Below, piece after piece: positions 1 through 11,234 of a DNA stretch of 64,000 nucleotides. Positions within the stretch are counted from its first letter, which is position 1. Every line of letters starts with the position of its first letter. Source of the stretch: Phanerodontia chrysosporium (taxonomy: Eukaryota > Basidiomycota > Agaricomycetes > Polyporales > Phanerochaetaceae); contig MJGA01000003.1 of assembly GCA_001910725.1 (NCBI GenBank), forward strand, positions 2,108,001-2,172,000, read 5' to 3'. A program made the position numbers and the translations under genes. The notes beneath the pieces are model-generated. The model was not told the DNA's origin and searched no databases. It worked only from the letters and a program-made list of their open reading frames with translations.

Positions 1-135
1 CGGACTCCGGGCGAGGAGAGCGTGGGGGTGAGGGGGGACGAGGGGGTTCCCCGCGGTAGATGTCGTCTTCGTCGAAAGAATTGCGTTCGTCTTCGAAAAC
101 GTAGACGTCAGGTGGGACAGAGAAGTAATCCGCGC
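1..135 (-). CDS. Possible terminal exon of a gene running off the left edge
   Basis: On the minus strand this stretch reads as an open, acidic and proline-rich segment containing YVFEDERNSFDEDDIYRGE followed by a Pro/Ser/Arg tract up to the window edge. A plausible splice acceptor (AACAG on the minus strand) lies just upstream at about 136-140, and a stop closes the frame shortly before it, so it would be an internal or last exon. No domain is recognisable. The composition resembles a cytoplasmic tail or disordered linker. It could also be chance open frame. Confidence 0.25.
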
Positions 136-3100
136 CTGTTCTACTTCAGGGTGGTGAAGGCGGGATTGCTGTGGCAAGGAAACGGGGTTTTCGACAGGAA
201 CCATGGTAGCGCTGTTGTCGACGACGGTGCGGCTGCGTCCTCGCAGGCACCTGAGCCGTTCAGACGACTACGGGGCCATCGAAAGATGTGAAGCGTCACA
301 GGGGAAGAACCGACCGCATAAATTTCATCCAGCGAAGTGAACGTCGAGAAATCGTCCCCGCAATCTCTCCGTCTAGTTCCCGTCACGTGAAGGCACGCTA
401 GCGCTCTGCGAACTTGCTATTGGCACTACGGCGAAAAAACCGCTGAACTAGGTATGGATTTTTGCTACTCGACGATACAAGTGAAACCCATGAGCTCTCG
501 CGTACTAGCCAGATATGTGTTTCGTGGGCACAACCTGCGCATTCGCTCCGTCGCGCACGATGACGAGGTGGAGCAAGGCACAAGCACGTTCGTACTCGCG
601 ACTCCGCCTTGTGTGGGCGCATGGACTGTGGCGCCGTCAATCATGAAGACGACGTAAGTTATGCGGCACGAGAATAGTGCCCGGCACCCAGGCGTATCCG
701 TCACGACCCACAGAACATGCTATGGGGCTGCCTGAAAGGTTCTTTTATTGCATCGTGTTTCTGTAGTCGAGTAGGAAGAAATCGGATGACAGAGAGCGGA
801 AGTGCTTCCTTCGCCGGGATAGGTACTTACCATTGACCACAAGAATCACCGCTCCTCCGTCTCAATAAAATCCAGATGCCGTCGGGCATGGCGGTAACGT
901 AGTTTTGGACACATTGGACATACTGGCCCCGACAACTTCGGCCTCGTAAGGGTGAGAATCCGGTCCGGGATCAGGATGGGCCTGCACGAAGTTCTCAGTG
1001 AGCTGAGCGGGGGCGAGTCTTGGCATCTTCAGATACCGAGTCTTTGTTGAACAGACTGCGGTATGCGTCACTGGGGTGATGTCCTGGTTGACGAGCTCTG
1101 CGAATGACGCACTCGACGGCCTCGGAAGTCTGTCCTACCCTACTCCCCTACACAGCATATGGTATGTCTGAGATGGACCTCTAAGCCGGCGCTCGTGCGA
1201 TTGCGTTGTTGAAGACCCGATGGACGATATACGGAGGGCGAGGAGCGTTAGGATTGATGCCGAGGCCCGTAAGACATAACCTTATAATGGGTGATGAAGG
1301 TTTATAAGGGTTTATAAGAGAAGATGGAAGGAAATTCGCTTGTGGCTCGATGTAGTCGTGGACAGACGTGGAAGATACACCGCAAAGACGGTGAATGTAA
1401 CCGTGGATGAGGACGACGATCGATGTGTCAACGGGTCTTGAGAGCCTAGCACGAGAGAGCCCGACCGAGTTCAAGTAGCATGACAGGCCACCAGTACCGA
1501 AGATTTACGGCCCAACCCAAGCCTTGAACCAACCGGATAGTGTCGCGCATAGGTGGAAGCAGGCAGATAGCGAGGACGTCCAAATAGGAGGCCACGAGCG
1601 CGTTCGTTGTTTTGTCTGAGGGTGTGCCCGGCCTGCGACAGAGCTCAGGGCAGGGATCGTGTGGACCAGTCTGGCGCACTCTGTAGACCGAAGAGCGGGT
1701 AGATGGGATGGAGAGGTGGTGGTAGACAAGAGGGAGGTTGCTCGATCAGATCGTACCGATGCGGAGGCGGATGGAGGCGGATGGAGTTCAAGGCGCAAAT
1801 CGGTAAACGACCACCACCCTTGAACTCCGACCACAACCTCCTTGCGGCGGATACCGACACAGTTTCAGTTCTTCGACTGCGGACGCTGTTTCCCGTGGTT
1901 CTGCATTGATCGACAGGAGAGAGGACCACGATGCCACTCCAATATTCGCAAATACGACTCCGTCGACTTCTTGAGGATCCTTGCCAGCGAGTGAAAACTT
2001 GCATTGCAGACCTTCTTGTGGACGTTTCTAGCCGTCGTCTCTCTTCACGCACACGAGCGATTGCTATGCCAGCGGGGCTCGCTCTTGACGAACGTTGGCT
2101 CGGCGAGGTCGGGTGGACACGCGACGACGTTTACTTCTTGGAGAGAACTAGCGGTTGAATACGTTGTCGGACATATTACTTGTAAGTCTTGGGTGTCTAT
2201 TCGCGATCTGACGGTGCAGGCTTCGTGCAATGTTCAAGTCCTTGCTCGAGCAGCAGAGAGTCTTTGGGGAAAGTAGAATGCAGTCGTCTTGCAGCAGATG
2301 GTAAGCAGGCCACTCATACGAGAAGTGACGGTTAACCGCTTGATGCCTTTGCGTGTTCCCAGGTTATCCAGCCAAAGAATATGTTCTCGGCATGTCCTCG
2401 ACTTCAAACGGTGCGGACGCCTCCTCGCCACAGGATGACAGGCCGGCGACCTGCATCCGTGCGAGTCGTGCCTTCTTCTGCTGCTCCGGCCAACCCGCGA
2501 TCATGCTTCGCATCGGAACAGCTATTCTCGTATTCCATGACATCCGTCCATACTAGCCAGGAATCCTCGTCGGGCACGCCGCCCCCTCGAACTGCCTCCG
2601 CTTCACGCGCACTGGCGTGACATCTTCTGTCACTCCATGTCACGTCACGCTCTACGGCGGGAGCGTGACATGGATGGACAGACAGCGGAAGCATCTCGAG
2701 ATGGCGTGGAATGGTGCCCTGCGAGGAGTTCGGGCTGAGAATGGCCTTGTGGACGTCCTGGGTGCACGATCACGCTGTCCGGCGCATGTTGGGCCAGGAT
2801 GACTATGGGCCAGACACTTCTGCAGACAAGTCTCTCGTCCGTATGCGTCCAGCCTTGCACCTGCAGACACTCGTGGACGCGTCAGCTAGCGTTCAGGGGC
2901 GACAGACGGAACGATGAGCGGGTTTCACCGTAATATGCATCCAAGTTCACCGTGATGCGTCCTTCCGTTGGCGAACCTTGCGATTTGCTTTCTCCATGTT
3001 GGCGTGGATCGCAAGGCACGTTCCAGACAGCGGCTTCTCCCACGACTGCAGCGCATCGTGATGTTCAGTACACTTTTCAAAACGCCGTCCTACCTCTCCT

Positions 3101-3414
3101 GGCTAGACTGGACTGCGCCCGAGATATTCGTCCCAGCGAACGAAGATTGTCGCGCGGCGGCTCCGGAAGAGTCGCCGCGCCCTCCCCAATCAGCTCCCTG
3201 ATTCGTCTCCCTCCGTCTGCCGCGCGCAGCTGACTCGCTCCTTCCAACTCGAGCCACCCTCGCTCGCAACTATAACGTAAAAACCGCCTAGTCTGGGTCG
3301 CCACAGTATAAAATCCCTCCCATGGCCTCCATTTCTAAACTGTGGCCCTTCTGCCACACTTCACCAGCCCCATCCACATTTTTCGCCTAGCCACCCAGCT
3401 CTCTGCAGCTCGCA
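136..3414. other. Gene-poor stretch, no recognised gene
   Basis: I see no conserved protein in either strand. Open frames here are short, overlap on both strands and lack domain motifs. A GTCACGCTC/GAGCGTGAC hairpin with an 8-nt loop lies near 2645-2670, and a short GGATGGAGGC-type repeat near 1770-1785. The right end carries the promoter of the next gene. Confidence 0.5.
3307..3313 (+). promoter_or_regulatory. TATA box of the orphan gene at 3415
   Basis: TATAAAA about 105 nt before the ATG at 3415, followed by a pyrimidine-rich leader. Position and sequence fit a fungal TATA box. Inference only. Confidence 0.4.
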
Positions 3415-4117
3415 ATGCCCCGTCAGGACTTGGAGAGCAGACTCCGCTATGAGGATGCAGTTCTCGACAGTGCACTTGCGCTCCCGCCGCGTCGCAAAGA
3501 CGGAGATGAAGGAGAAGAAGACGAATACGACGTGTATCTCTTCTGGCCATCGTCGCCAGCGTCGCACGTTCTGCTATCGGAACGTCTGACTCAAGGCCAA
3601 CGTGCCGAGGTGCGTTGCTCCTGACCTTAAGCCCCGCCAGCTCCGTTAGAGCTGCTGTTTCAGGCTGCGTCTCCAACACTGGGCCATCGGCCTCGACACA
3701 ACGAACATGGCGCGTCTGCCTCTCCATCCACATCCTATCCATCCGTCTACCGGCCGTCCATCGACTCTGACGACGGCATGCAGCCTGCGCGTATGATTCC
3801 GGTACGCCACGTCGAAATTACTTCCGCGAGGCTCACGCTCACGGATGGCCCGCAGCCACCATCACCGACTTACTCCTTCATCTCTGACTACACCTTCCCG
3901 GAGCGCGAACAGGAGACCTCGATGGACGTGGCGGGGTACAGCAGGATCTTCACGGCTGGCTTGGCGTTGACGGTGAGTCTTGCGGCTTGCGCGGTGAAGG
4001 AGGCGTGTTGACGCGTTGGTCCTGCAGTCATGGCAGATCACTCAGCAGATCGGGACGTTCTACCGCGACTTGCGACGCGTCTTCGAGTGGTCTTCGTGGT
4101 CACGTCGTTCGACGTAA
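3415..4117 (+). CDS. Small orphan protein, three exons
   Basis: Not recognised. The model joins exons 3415-3609, 3664-3972 and 4028-4117. Both introns (54 and 55 nt) have GT...AG ends and all joins stay in frame, giving about 197 residues. Residues 25-45 are strongly acidic (DGDEGEEDEYD). The middle is Ser/Pro-rich, and the C-terminal third has a mildly hydrophobic segment (GYSRIFTAGLALT) followed by a basic/aromatic end (RDLRRVFEWSSWSRRST). No signal peptide or catalytic motif is visible. A TATA box upstream and consistent splicing argue for a real, expressed gene; function unknown. Confidence 0.6.
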
Positions 4118-4933
4118 GCTTCGAACACATCCAAAACATCTTGTATCTTCCTCTTAAGGTTATTTCGCGCTCGCTCTTCTCGCTCGTCTTCGTTGCTCGC
4201 TCCCACCTCTCACTTCTTGTCTTGTCTCGCCGTCTTCGCAATGTTCATAGTCACACTTGCTCTCGCTGCTGCATCTTCTTCGTTCTTGTTTATTGTTTCT
4301 GGCTTCTTGTCTTCACTCTTCTTGTCACGCTGCCATTCACTGCTAGGTATGAACGATCTCCACTCATTAATCACAACAAGTAATAGCAGAAAACATGCAC
4401 GTTGAAAGCCTCTTCAGGGCGGTGATTCAGAGCACTTGCTGCACACTTGTAATGTTTCTTGGTTTCTTCTTGAGGCCAACTAGCATGCCTGTCTTCAATC
4501 TTCGAGCTTTGCGTGCCGTCGCTGCCGACGCCCTGCTGATCTTGAGTGACACGCTTCTTCTTGCTGCAGACTTGACTCTTGTCCTTGAGGCAGTCGCACA
4601 AGAATGCTGAAAGCGATAGGGCCTCCATTGAAGGTCGGGCGATGCGTCAAAGCGGATGCGCGTCGGGTCGCGTCGGGAGGTCGTCGGGATACAGAGCCTG
4701 CCCTTAAGTTCCCACGCCCGGCGGCGCGCTGGAAGTCGCGACTAATGAGCGCGTCTCCGACTCGGACGTCTGCCAGAGGTGCAGTCTAGTACAATTCTAT
4801 AGAGCTATACGCGATTAAGCACAGCGCTACAAATTACGGAACGAAAATGATGAGAATATTTGTTCAGAATGTCTAGTGAGCAAAAATGCGATAGCGAGCG
4901 GTGTGGCAAATAGCAGGGCACAACAGGTTTATC
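4118..4933. other. Intergenic, pyrimidine-rich, nothing recognised
   Basis: The first half (about 4140-4350) is T/C-rich on the plus strand and probably 3' UTR. No conserved open frame was found. The following RTA1-like gene is convergent, so both 3' ends face this gap. Confidence 0.5.
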
Positions 4934-6432
4934 CTAGTCTGTGGAAGAAGAAGAAGAGAAGGGATATGGTGTCGTGTTACAAGTTTTCTTTGGAGGCCGC
5001 CCCTCGGAAACTGCGGGAGTCTCAATATCGTTGGCTGGTGCCTTGCGCGCGGCCTTCCAGGTGTCTCCGGGTCCCAGAAGGAACCCGGGGTAGAAAATGT
5101 TTATGGTAAAGGTAGCAAGCGTGATCATACCACCATCCAGCCAATCTACAGAACTGCTTGGTAAGACTTCCACGCATGTTCTGACCGCCACTTACCGAAA
5201 TAGCGTTGCGTTGATATAATACGGCCATTCCAGCCATCGGAAAGCTCGATGGTACGGTAAACGGAACTGCGACTATGATCAGCAGCTATTGAGTGATGAC
5301 AATACGTAACTCATACCGGATAAAAATCGCCAGACTGCTGAGGAACAGGCCAACGAGCATGAACTTTGTCTTCTTCTCAAGGAAGTGATCCGATCGTTGC
5401 TTCGTCTGAGCTCCCTGAACTTTGCGAACCGGTCTATCGTACAAGAAACGGACAATGAACTCGGTCGCGAGCGCCATGTAGATGGTGATGGCGGCTGAGA
5501 TGCGGTCGTCAGCGAGAGCGGACAGGGTGCAGTGGCAAAACCTTACCCATCTGGAAGCAGATACCAGCCAGCATGATGTTACCGCCCTGAGTAGAAGGTT
5601 AGCTTTGCAGACAGCGAATACACGGCTGCATACCTTGGCCGGAGAGCGGTTATTTTGAACGGCAGTCGAAGCATCCCCGCCACCTACAGCCTGGATGACA
5701 AGGGCGACAATATCCTGTACGCAGGGTGAGCACCGGAGTGTTACAGCTAATGTATTGGGTAAAACGCACACATGTCACGAACACGATGGTATCTGCCCGA
5801 GATGTGTCAGAACCTGCGAAGATGCGCAATGAAGAATACTCACACCACATGGCGCTAAGGCGGCTATACTGAGGTCCAAGTCGAGTGATAAGCTGACCGA
5901 GGATGACGAAGTTCGCTGCAACCAGCGGTGTAGGGGCGATGATTGTCGTAGAGATCCTAAAGCAATATGTTATATGACACTGAGGACTGCAAGAAGCAAG
6001 GGGAAACATACTGGATCAAGAACGGGTCGAGCAGCGGGGGATTTTTGCTGGACCACAGACGACCGCTCCAACCAATGACTTCGCAATGTTGGCGAGTACA
6101 GCGGTGGGGAGCATGAACCATAGCCGTGTATAGACGGCTTCAACGAGGTGTATAACTTTGAGGACGGCACGAGCATGTGAGTAGCCGGAACCGGTAAGAA
6201 TCGAGCGTCACTCACTTCCTGACAGGCCGAATAACGAAACGAAGAGGGCGCATATCCAGAGCGTCGGTACGTAGTTGTAGGGGGAGTCGACTCCCTCTGG
6301 GTGTCTGTGCGGGATGGTCACATTTCCATAGCCTGACGGGAGCGCTGTCCTCGAGGAAAGGAGTGTGAATACGGGCGTAAGTCGGCCGAGAGCATCTGCT
6401 TACCGTGGGATCGTAGTCACTGTGGACGACAT
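4934..6432 (-). CDS. RTA1-family multi-pass membrane protein, frame interrupted once
   Basis: RTA1/RTM1 family proteins have about seven membrane segments, sit in the plasma membrane and are linked to lipid movement and drug or stress resistance. Visible hallmarks, in order: YNYVPTLWICALFVSLFGLS, then LHLVEA-type helix 2, GWSGRLWSS, APTPLVAANFVILGQLITRLG, VFVTCDIVALVIQAVGGG, ALATEFIVRFLYDRPVR and SVYRTIELSDGWNG, with a Ser-rich tail. About nine introns of 45-70 nt were placed. The ATG at 6432 gives a short polar N-terminus. One break exists: at 6084 a single base seems missing (family Gly-Glu-Val-Ile-Gly-Trp reads Ala-Lys-Ser-Leu), and the frame resumes at once. All other exons are intact, so sequence error is likelier than decay. 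A second RTA1 gene lies at 14587. Confidence 0.85.
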
Positions 6433-7987
6433 GTCGTAAGGAAGAGCGAGTGGGCCTGCAGCGCAGGACAGGTGCAGCTAGGGAGACAGGGCGGTGAGCG
6501 TCGTGGTGGTTTATGAAAGAACCTGGCGGATGCGTTCACGGCTGCGGGAGCGCAAGCAGATATCTACATAAGCAGGATTGCGAGGGTCCGAATGCCCGCG
6601 AGCATACGGGCCCTGGGATCGAGTCCCTTCGCTCATGGCCAACGATCAACCGACCGCCCAAATTCGCATGCTGTGCCAAAATCCGAAAGGATCTCTGATC
6701 CGAAGCGCCCGCCCAGGCACACCCACCCTGCTCGATTCGGCAAGTGTAGTGTTGGGTATCCTGTCCGGCTCACCGTCGTGTGCGTGTGCAGCCTCTAGAG
6801 CTGGTGCGAGGTCCTTTCAACAAAGGCTTGTCTTCAATAGTTGCGACCATAATTGTGCCTGATGGGGAAAGAAGCTTGCGCCGTGCCTCAAGGGGGTAGA
6901 CACGACTTAACGGCGAGCCGCCCTGGCTGTACCCGTGGGTCGCGGATACCTTGTGAACGCCTCGTTGACCCCTCTTGAACGAGTATCTTAGCAGATAGAT
7001 ATAATTAAGACCCTCTCTCTTGCTGATGCTGTGTCCATAAGGTGTTTATTGCCTGCTGTGTTCGCGTAACATCGCGAGGTACTCCTCATGCGAAGCAATG
7101 ATCCAATCCAGCAGTGATCTCTCTATCAAGGGCTACGTGCTCTCACATAACGATGCGCACAGATATCGGCCCAATGAGGCACTGAGGTTCTCAGCTGCGG
7201 ACGGCGAAATATCGGTTTGCAAGGCAAGCCAGGGAAAGCTGCGGGGCAGCGCGTCAGGTGAGAAACCTCTGCCAAAACAAGCCCAAAGGTGCCTCGAAGC
7301 TGCTTAGGGCAGTCGAGGTAGAAATGAGTTCACTTGGCAGTAATACCAAGGAGAAGCTGCGCTGGCTGGACATGGACGCGATGTGGCGAAGCCGCTCCCC
7401 TAGTGGCAATGCTTAAGTTGCAATATACCACAGGAGCACAGTCCTTCGAGACCGACCGGACGCACACAAAGGGTGGTGTTCGTCACCACCGGAAAATATT
7501 GGCACAAGGATACGAAAGATGCAGAAGCACTGTGGCAACCTTAGCGATCGTGGACCGGGGCCCACCATGTCAGCGGTTCTTACACACGCGGCGGCCGAGT
7601 GTACCTGCCGTCGCATGGACGCGTACCGTTGCCGCATGCGATCGCCTACCAACAGCCATGTCATCATCGGTCCGTGGTCACCAAAAGACAAAATGCACAG
7701 CGGACGTTGGGTGATAAGGTGTGGCAGGCAGTGGCCAATCTGCAGGGCTTCATCGCCAGCGCGCTTGAGCGCTGGCATGAGCACGATGCTCCTACCATCT
7801 GCACACTGTTCACCGGTCATCCAAGTTTATCATTGGGTAACAAGAAATCGTACACTGGCACTGCAGGGGACATACACACATCAGAGCAACAAGTTGACAA
7901 CGACAGAACAATTTGATTGGATAGACTGGCCGACCGAAACCCGGAAACCCTGCTCCCGAGACCTCACGGCCTAAAACCCAGAGAGAA
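6433..7987. other. Intergenic, no recognised gene
   Basis: About 1.5 kb without a conserved product. Open frames at 7330-7970 overlap on both strands and show no family motif. An 8-bp hairpin (GCCAGCGC/GCGCTGGC) sits near 7755-7777. Divergent promoter of the RTA1 gene is expected at the left end. Confidence 0.45.
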
Positions 7988-8766
7988 TTACACAGCCCAC
8001 TTCTTCCACTCGCTGCCCTCGGGCGGCTTCACCTCGACAGGTGCCTTCTTGACCTCGTCCCAGTTCGTACTGAGGGTCGTGCCGCCGCTCTCGACGTAGC
8101 TCTTCATCATGGCACGCCGGGTGTCCTCGTCGGCATCGGCATAGAGTTTCTGGAAGAACTCATTGACGGTGGCGTCGCCGCCGACGTTCGGGTCGTCATC
8201 GCTCGTCACAGGCTTGTCCGACTCGAGGATAGACTTTGTGAGGGCGTCCCAGTTCTTGCGCTGTCTCGCCGCGGCGGTGGCGGCGGTTGGGGCAGGTACG
8301 ACAGGTGCGGGGGTATTAGAGAGAACTAGTAACGGCGTTGGTCAATCTAACGGTGCGCGTGTCGAAGATATCACTCACTATCAGGGCTGTCGCCCACGAG
8401 GGCGCCCCATCTGCCAAGGACCATCTTGTGCAGCCGGACCTCGACCTTGACCTTTCCAACAGTGTAATCGCTCTCCTCAGGGTCGATCTGGCCCTTGAGA
8501 GGCTCCAGAAGGAGCTGCTTCTCGCCGTTCTGGTAGGTCAACTGATACGCCACAGGCTGTCAGTAACAGCAGTCGGAGTGTGATGGTGAGGTGTCTCGTA
8601 CGCGTCGCGGCTCAAACTTGACTGACACCTGGGCAGGATCGGCGCCCTTGTCAAATATGGAGAGGGTGAGCCTCTCATCCGTTTCGTAGAATTCGTGTCT
8701 GAAGCGGATGTGTTGAGTGGGACGCTGTCAAGAGAGGCGAAGGCGTGCATACCTCAGAGTCGCCAT
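7988..8766 (-). CDS. SGT1: Short SGT1-like protein (CS + SGS domains)
   Basis: SGT1 is an HSP90 co-chaperone that links HSP90 to SCF ubiquitin ligases and kinetochore assembly. The N-terminal half is a CS (p23-like) domain: RHEFYETDERLTLSIFDKGA at the start, then VAYQLTYQNGEKQLLLEPLK and EVRLHKMVLGRWGALVGDSP. A Pro/Ala linker follows, then the SGS domain with NWDALTKSILESDKP, NEFFQKLYADADEDTRRAMM and the typical end NWDEVKKAPVEVKPPEGSEW. Four exons; the first is only 14 nt (MATLR). An in-frame stop just upstream of the ATG at 8766 shows that the N-terminal TPR domain of yeast and plant SGT1 is absent, giving about 215 residues. The family call is firm. Confidence 0.9.
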
Positions 8767-9126
8767 GGATCAACGATGAGGAGGGTGCGGAGGGTGTGGA
8801 GGAGGAGCAGGAGCTGTGGCTGTGCCACTGCTGGCTGGAGAGCGTATTGTGTGTTTGTGTAGAGACGTGCAGAGGCCGTGCATGTTCGCAGCAGAGGACA
8901 AGCTGGGCAGTGAGGACATGGAAGGTTCTAGAGCTCAGCCCGCCACGCGACAGTCACGCGTCGGAGCGGGCGCTAGAGGATGCGGGGAGGCGCCGTTTGA
9001 TGCAGGGTCGACGTCATGGACGGTCGTGAACGAATGGGCGCAAAGGCCGACACGACATGGGTGTGGCTGCTCCTCCAGAGCCTCCCCCCCACACCCGCCA
9101 CGTCCCCGCATCCGTCTCACCCAGCC
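8767..9126. other. Divergent promoter region SGT1 / GST-like
   Basis: 360 nt between two divergent starts. No clear TATA box. A CCCC/CACC-rich tract precedes the ATG at 9127. Confidence 0.4.
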
Positions 9127-10529
9127 ATGTCTTCCACCCAGCCCCTCCCCAAGGCATCGCTCTACTACTACAAGAACTCCATCTGGGCCTCCGTCCGTAA
9201 GTGCCCCCGCCTCCCTATCGCACGCCAGACAAGCTTATCCCCCACAAAGCGCTGCTCGCCCTGTAGGTGATCGCTCCCGATCGCGGGGAAGCGCGTTGCT
9301 AATCCCGTCTCTCACACAGCGAAGAGAAGGGCTACGGCGCAGATGAAGTAGATCTCAAGGAGGTCGACCTCTGTACGTGCCACCCAGCATCGTGGCAGGG
9401 GCTATCTGGATTAACATTTGCGTAGCCAAGGGAGAGAACTTTAGTCCCGCTTACCTGCGCATTAACAACAATGGTGAGCGCCACACAGCGTGCGCGCCAG
9501 AGTCGCGTTGACCAGGGATGATTTTCAGCAACGGTGCCGACCTTGGTCGTCCCTCTGGAGAACACGCTGGAGCCAGAGATTGAGAGCCGCTACAAAGCGA
9601 TCAAGGACACCAAGGTATGTCCATAATTCCTACGCCTATCGCAGAACGCTGACGCGATCGGCTTCGCCACAGGCTATCGTGGAATTCCTGGACAGGTCCC
9701 GCTCACCGCAATCCCGCACTCACAGCACATCCACTGCCCCTGCCCCCTCTTTGGCTCCTGCGACTATCGCCTTCTCGTCCATATCAAATAAGATAATCGA
9801 GCTTCTGCACTCCGAGGCTGGGGACCCTAACGCCCTCACGTTTATGAACGCCCGGAATGACGCTCAGCTGAAGGCCCTCGCCGCGGAGCGCAAGCAGATG
9901 CTCATCGAGAAGTGCGATGCGCTGGACCACCTCATCGAAGAGAACAAGCAAGCAGATGTCAAGGTGTCTGAGAAGACCGTGCGTTTCTGGGAGATGAAGC
10001 GCGTGGCGTCCAGCATGATTCTCGATGTTCTCGAGGACGGCGAGAAGCCGACCGAGGAACTCAACGACGAGGCAAAGGGAAAACGTGATGAATTCTTCAA
10101 GGCTGCGGCGCAGGCGTGGGCAGGCCTGAAAGACGTGCTCGTCCAGCTCTCCAAAGAGATCATTGGACCTTATACACTGGGTACGCCGCAGCACCACTCC
10201 CACCCACCGTTCCGCAGTCTTATCATATGTCAGGCGACCAGATATCGATTGCTGATCTTCATCTCGCGGCCTGGCTTGCCCGCATCGCGAAGCTTTCTGG
10301 CGGGCAGGCGTCGGACGACGGAAACACCATCGTACAGAAGATCGAGGAGCACATTGGCGACTCGTTCAGTCTGCCCAAGGACTTTTCTGTCGCTGAGGCG
10401 AGGCGGCGCGCGGGTCTGCCTGCCACGAACATCCCGCCCACCGAACGCCAGGCCCGCCTCGCTGCGTTTTGGGACGCCATCAAGGAGCGACCGAGCTGGA
10501 AGAAGATTTACGCCGACGGCCTGCACTAA
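9127..10529 (+). CDS. Glutathione S-transferase-fold protein
   Basis: The N-terminal domain is thioredoxin/GST-like: LYYYKNSIWASVPLLALEEK, then VDLKEVDLSKGENFSPAYLR and the cis-Pro region ATVPTLVVPLENTL. The helical C-terminal part contains FLDRSRS, RFWEMKRVASSMILDVLED, KGKRDEFFKAAAQAWAGLKD, GDQISIADLHLAAWLARIAK (the N-capping motif of GST helix 6) and a Trp-rich end near WDAIKERPSWKKIYADGLH. Six introns; the short exon CGCTGCTCGCCCT joins the first two conserved strands in frame. The likely role is glutathione-dependent conjugation or reduction in the cytosol; the substrate cannot be told. Class assignment is uncertain, and the active residue could be the Tyr/Ser of YYYKNS. Confidence 0.8.
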
Positions 10530-11234
10530 GCAAGGCTGCTCCAGCTGGCTGCTTGCGTCGAGGAAGTGAATTGGAATACTGTATGTAAAGGAACACGGTA
10601 CCTGTCTGAGCACAATACATACCATGACTGCGCATCTCGCGGTGACCCGAGTAGGGACCGACGGTAGTGTTCTCACGTGGACCGAGGATGTGGGCGCAGC
10701 ATTCGGACCCGGCGGTCCTGGGCAGCACGCAGAGTGCTGAAACTGCTAGCGCGGAAGATGCCTCCGCGTACGCCGGGGCCTGGCGGCGAAATGCCAAGCT
10801 TTGCATTGGCCGGTGTGTGGAATGCAGAACGTATGCGCCGCCCCTGGGGAGGACACCGGGGCCGATGTGGACGACCGCAGCGCGCAGCAGCGGACGTGTG
10901 AGGTGGTCGTTCGCTGTAAATCCGCCGAAAATGAGCAAGAAAAGGAGGTTTGGACCCATCGTGACGGGGCGACAGCGTGACCGGTGGAGGGTTTGGATGA
11001 AAGTCGAGCCAATGATGAGTGCCCTCGTACATCCACTTGCTAGCCTCCGTCCATCAGCGTCTTTGCAGGCACGTTCACAGCCCCGTCACTTTCTTTCTTA
11101 TTTCCACCACCCTCCTTCAGAGCATCGTCCTAATCTTTCGTTTCCTATCTCCCAACCAAGCTCGCGACCACCAGTCCTCCTCGTGCCTCCCTGGCAAACG
11201 CTGGACTGTCCTCCTTCCCCATTCGGCCCAGGCG
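10530..11234. other. Intergenic, promoter of GT31 gene
   Basis: About 700 nt without a recognised gene. The last 150 nt before 11235 are C/T-rich, as in many basidiomycete leaders. Confidence 0.45.

Noticed and set aside
1645..2052. 135-codon minus-strand frame
   Set aside because: Arg/Ser/Pro-rich, overlapped by frames on the other strand, no motif.
7334..7974. Overlapping frames that might be a transposon remnant
   Set aside because: No transposase, integrase or RT motif could be identified on either strand.
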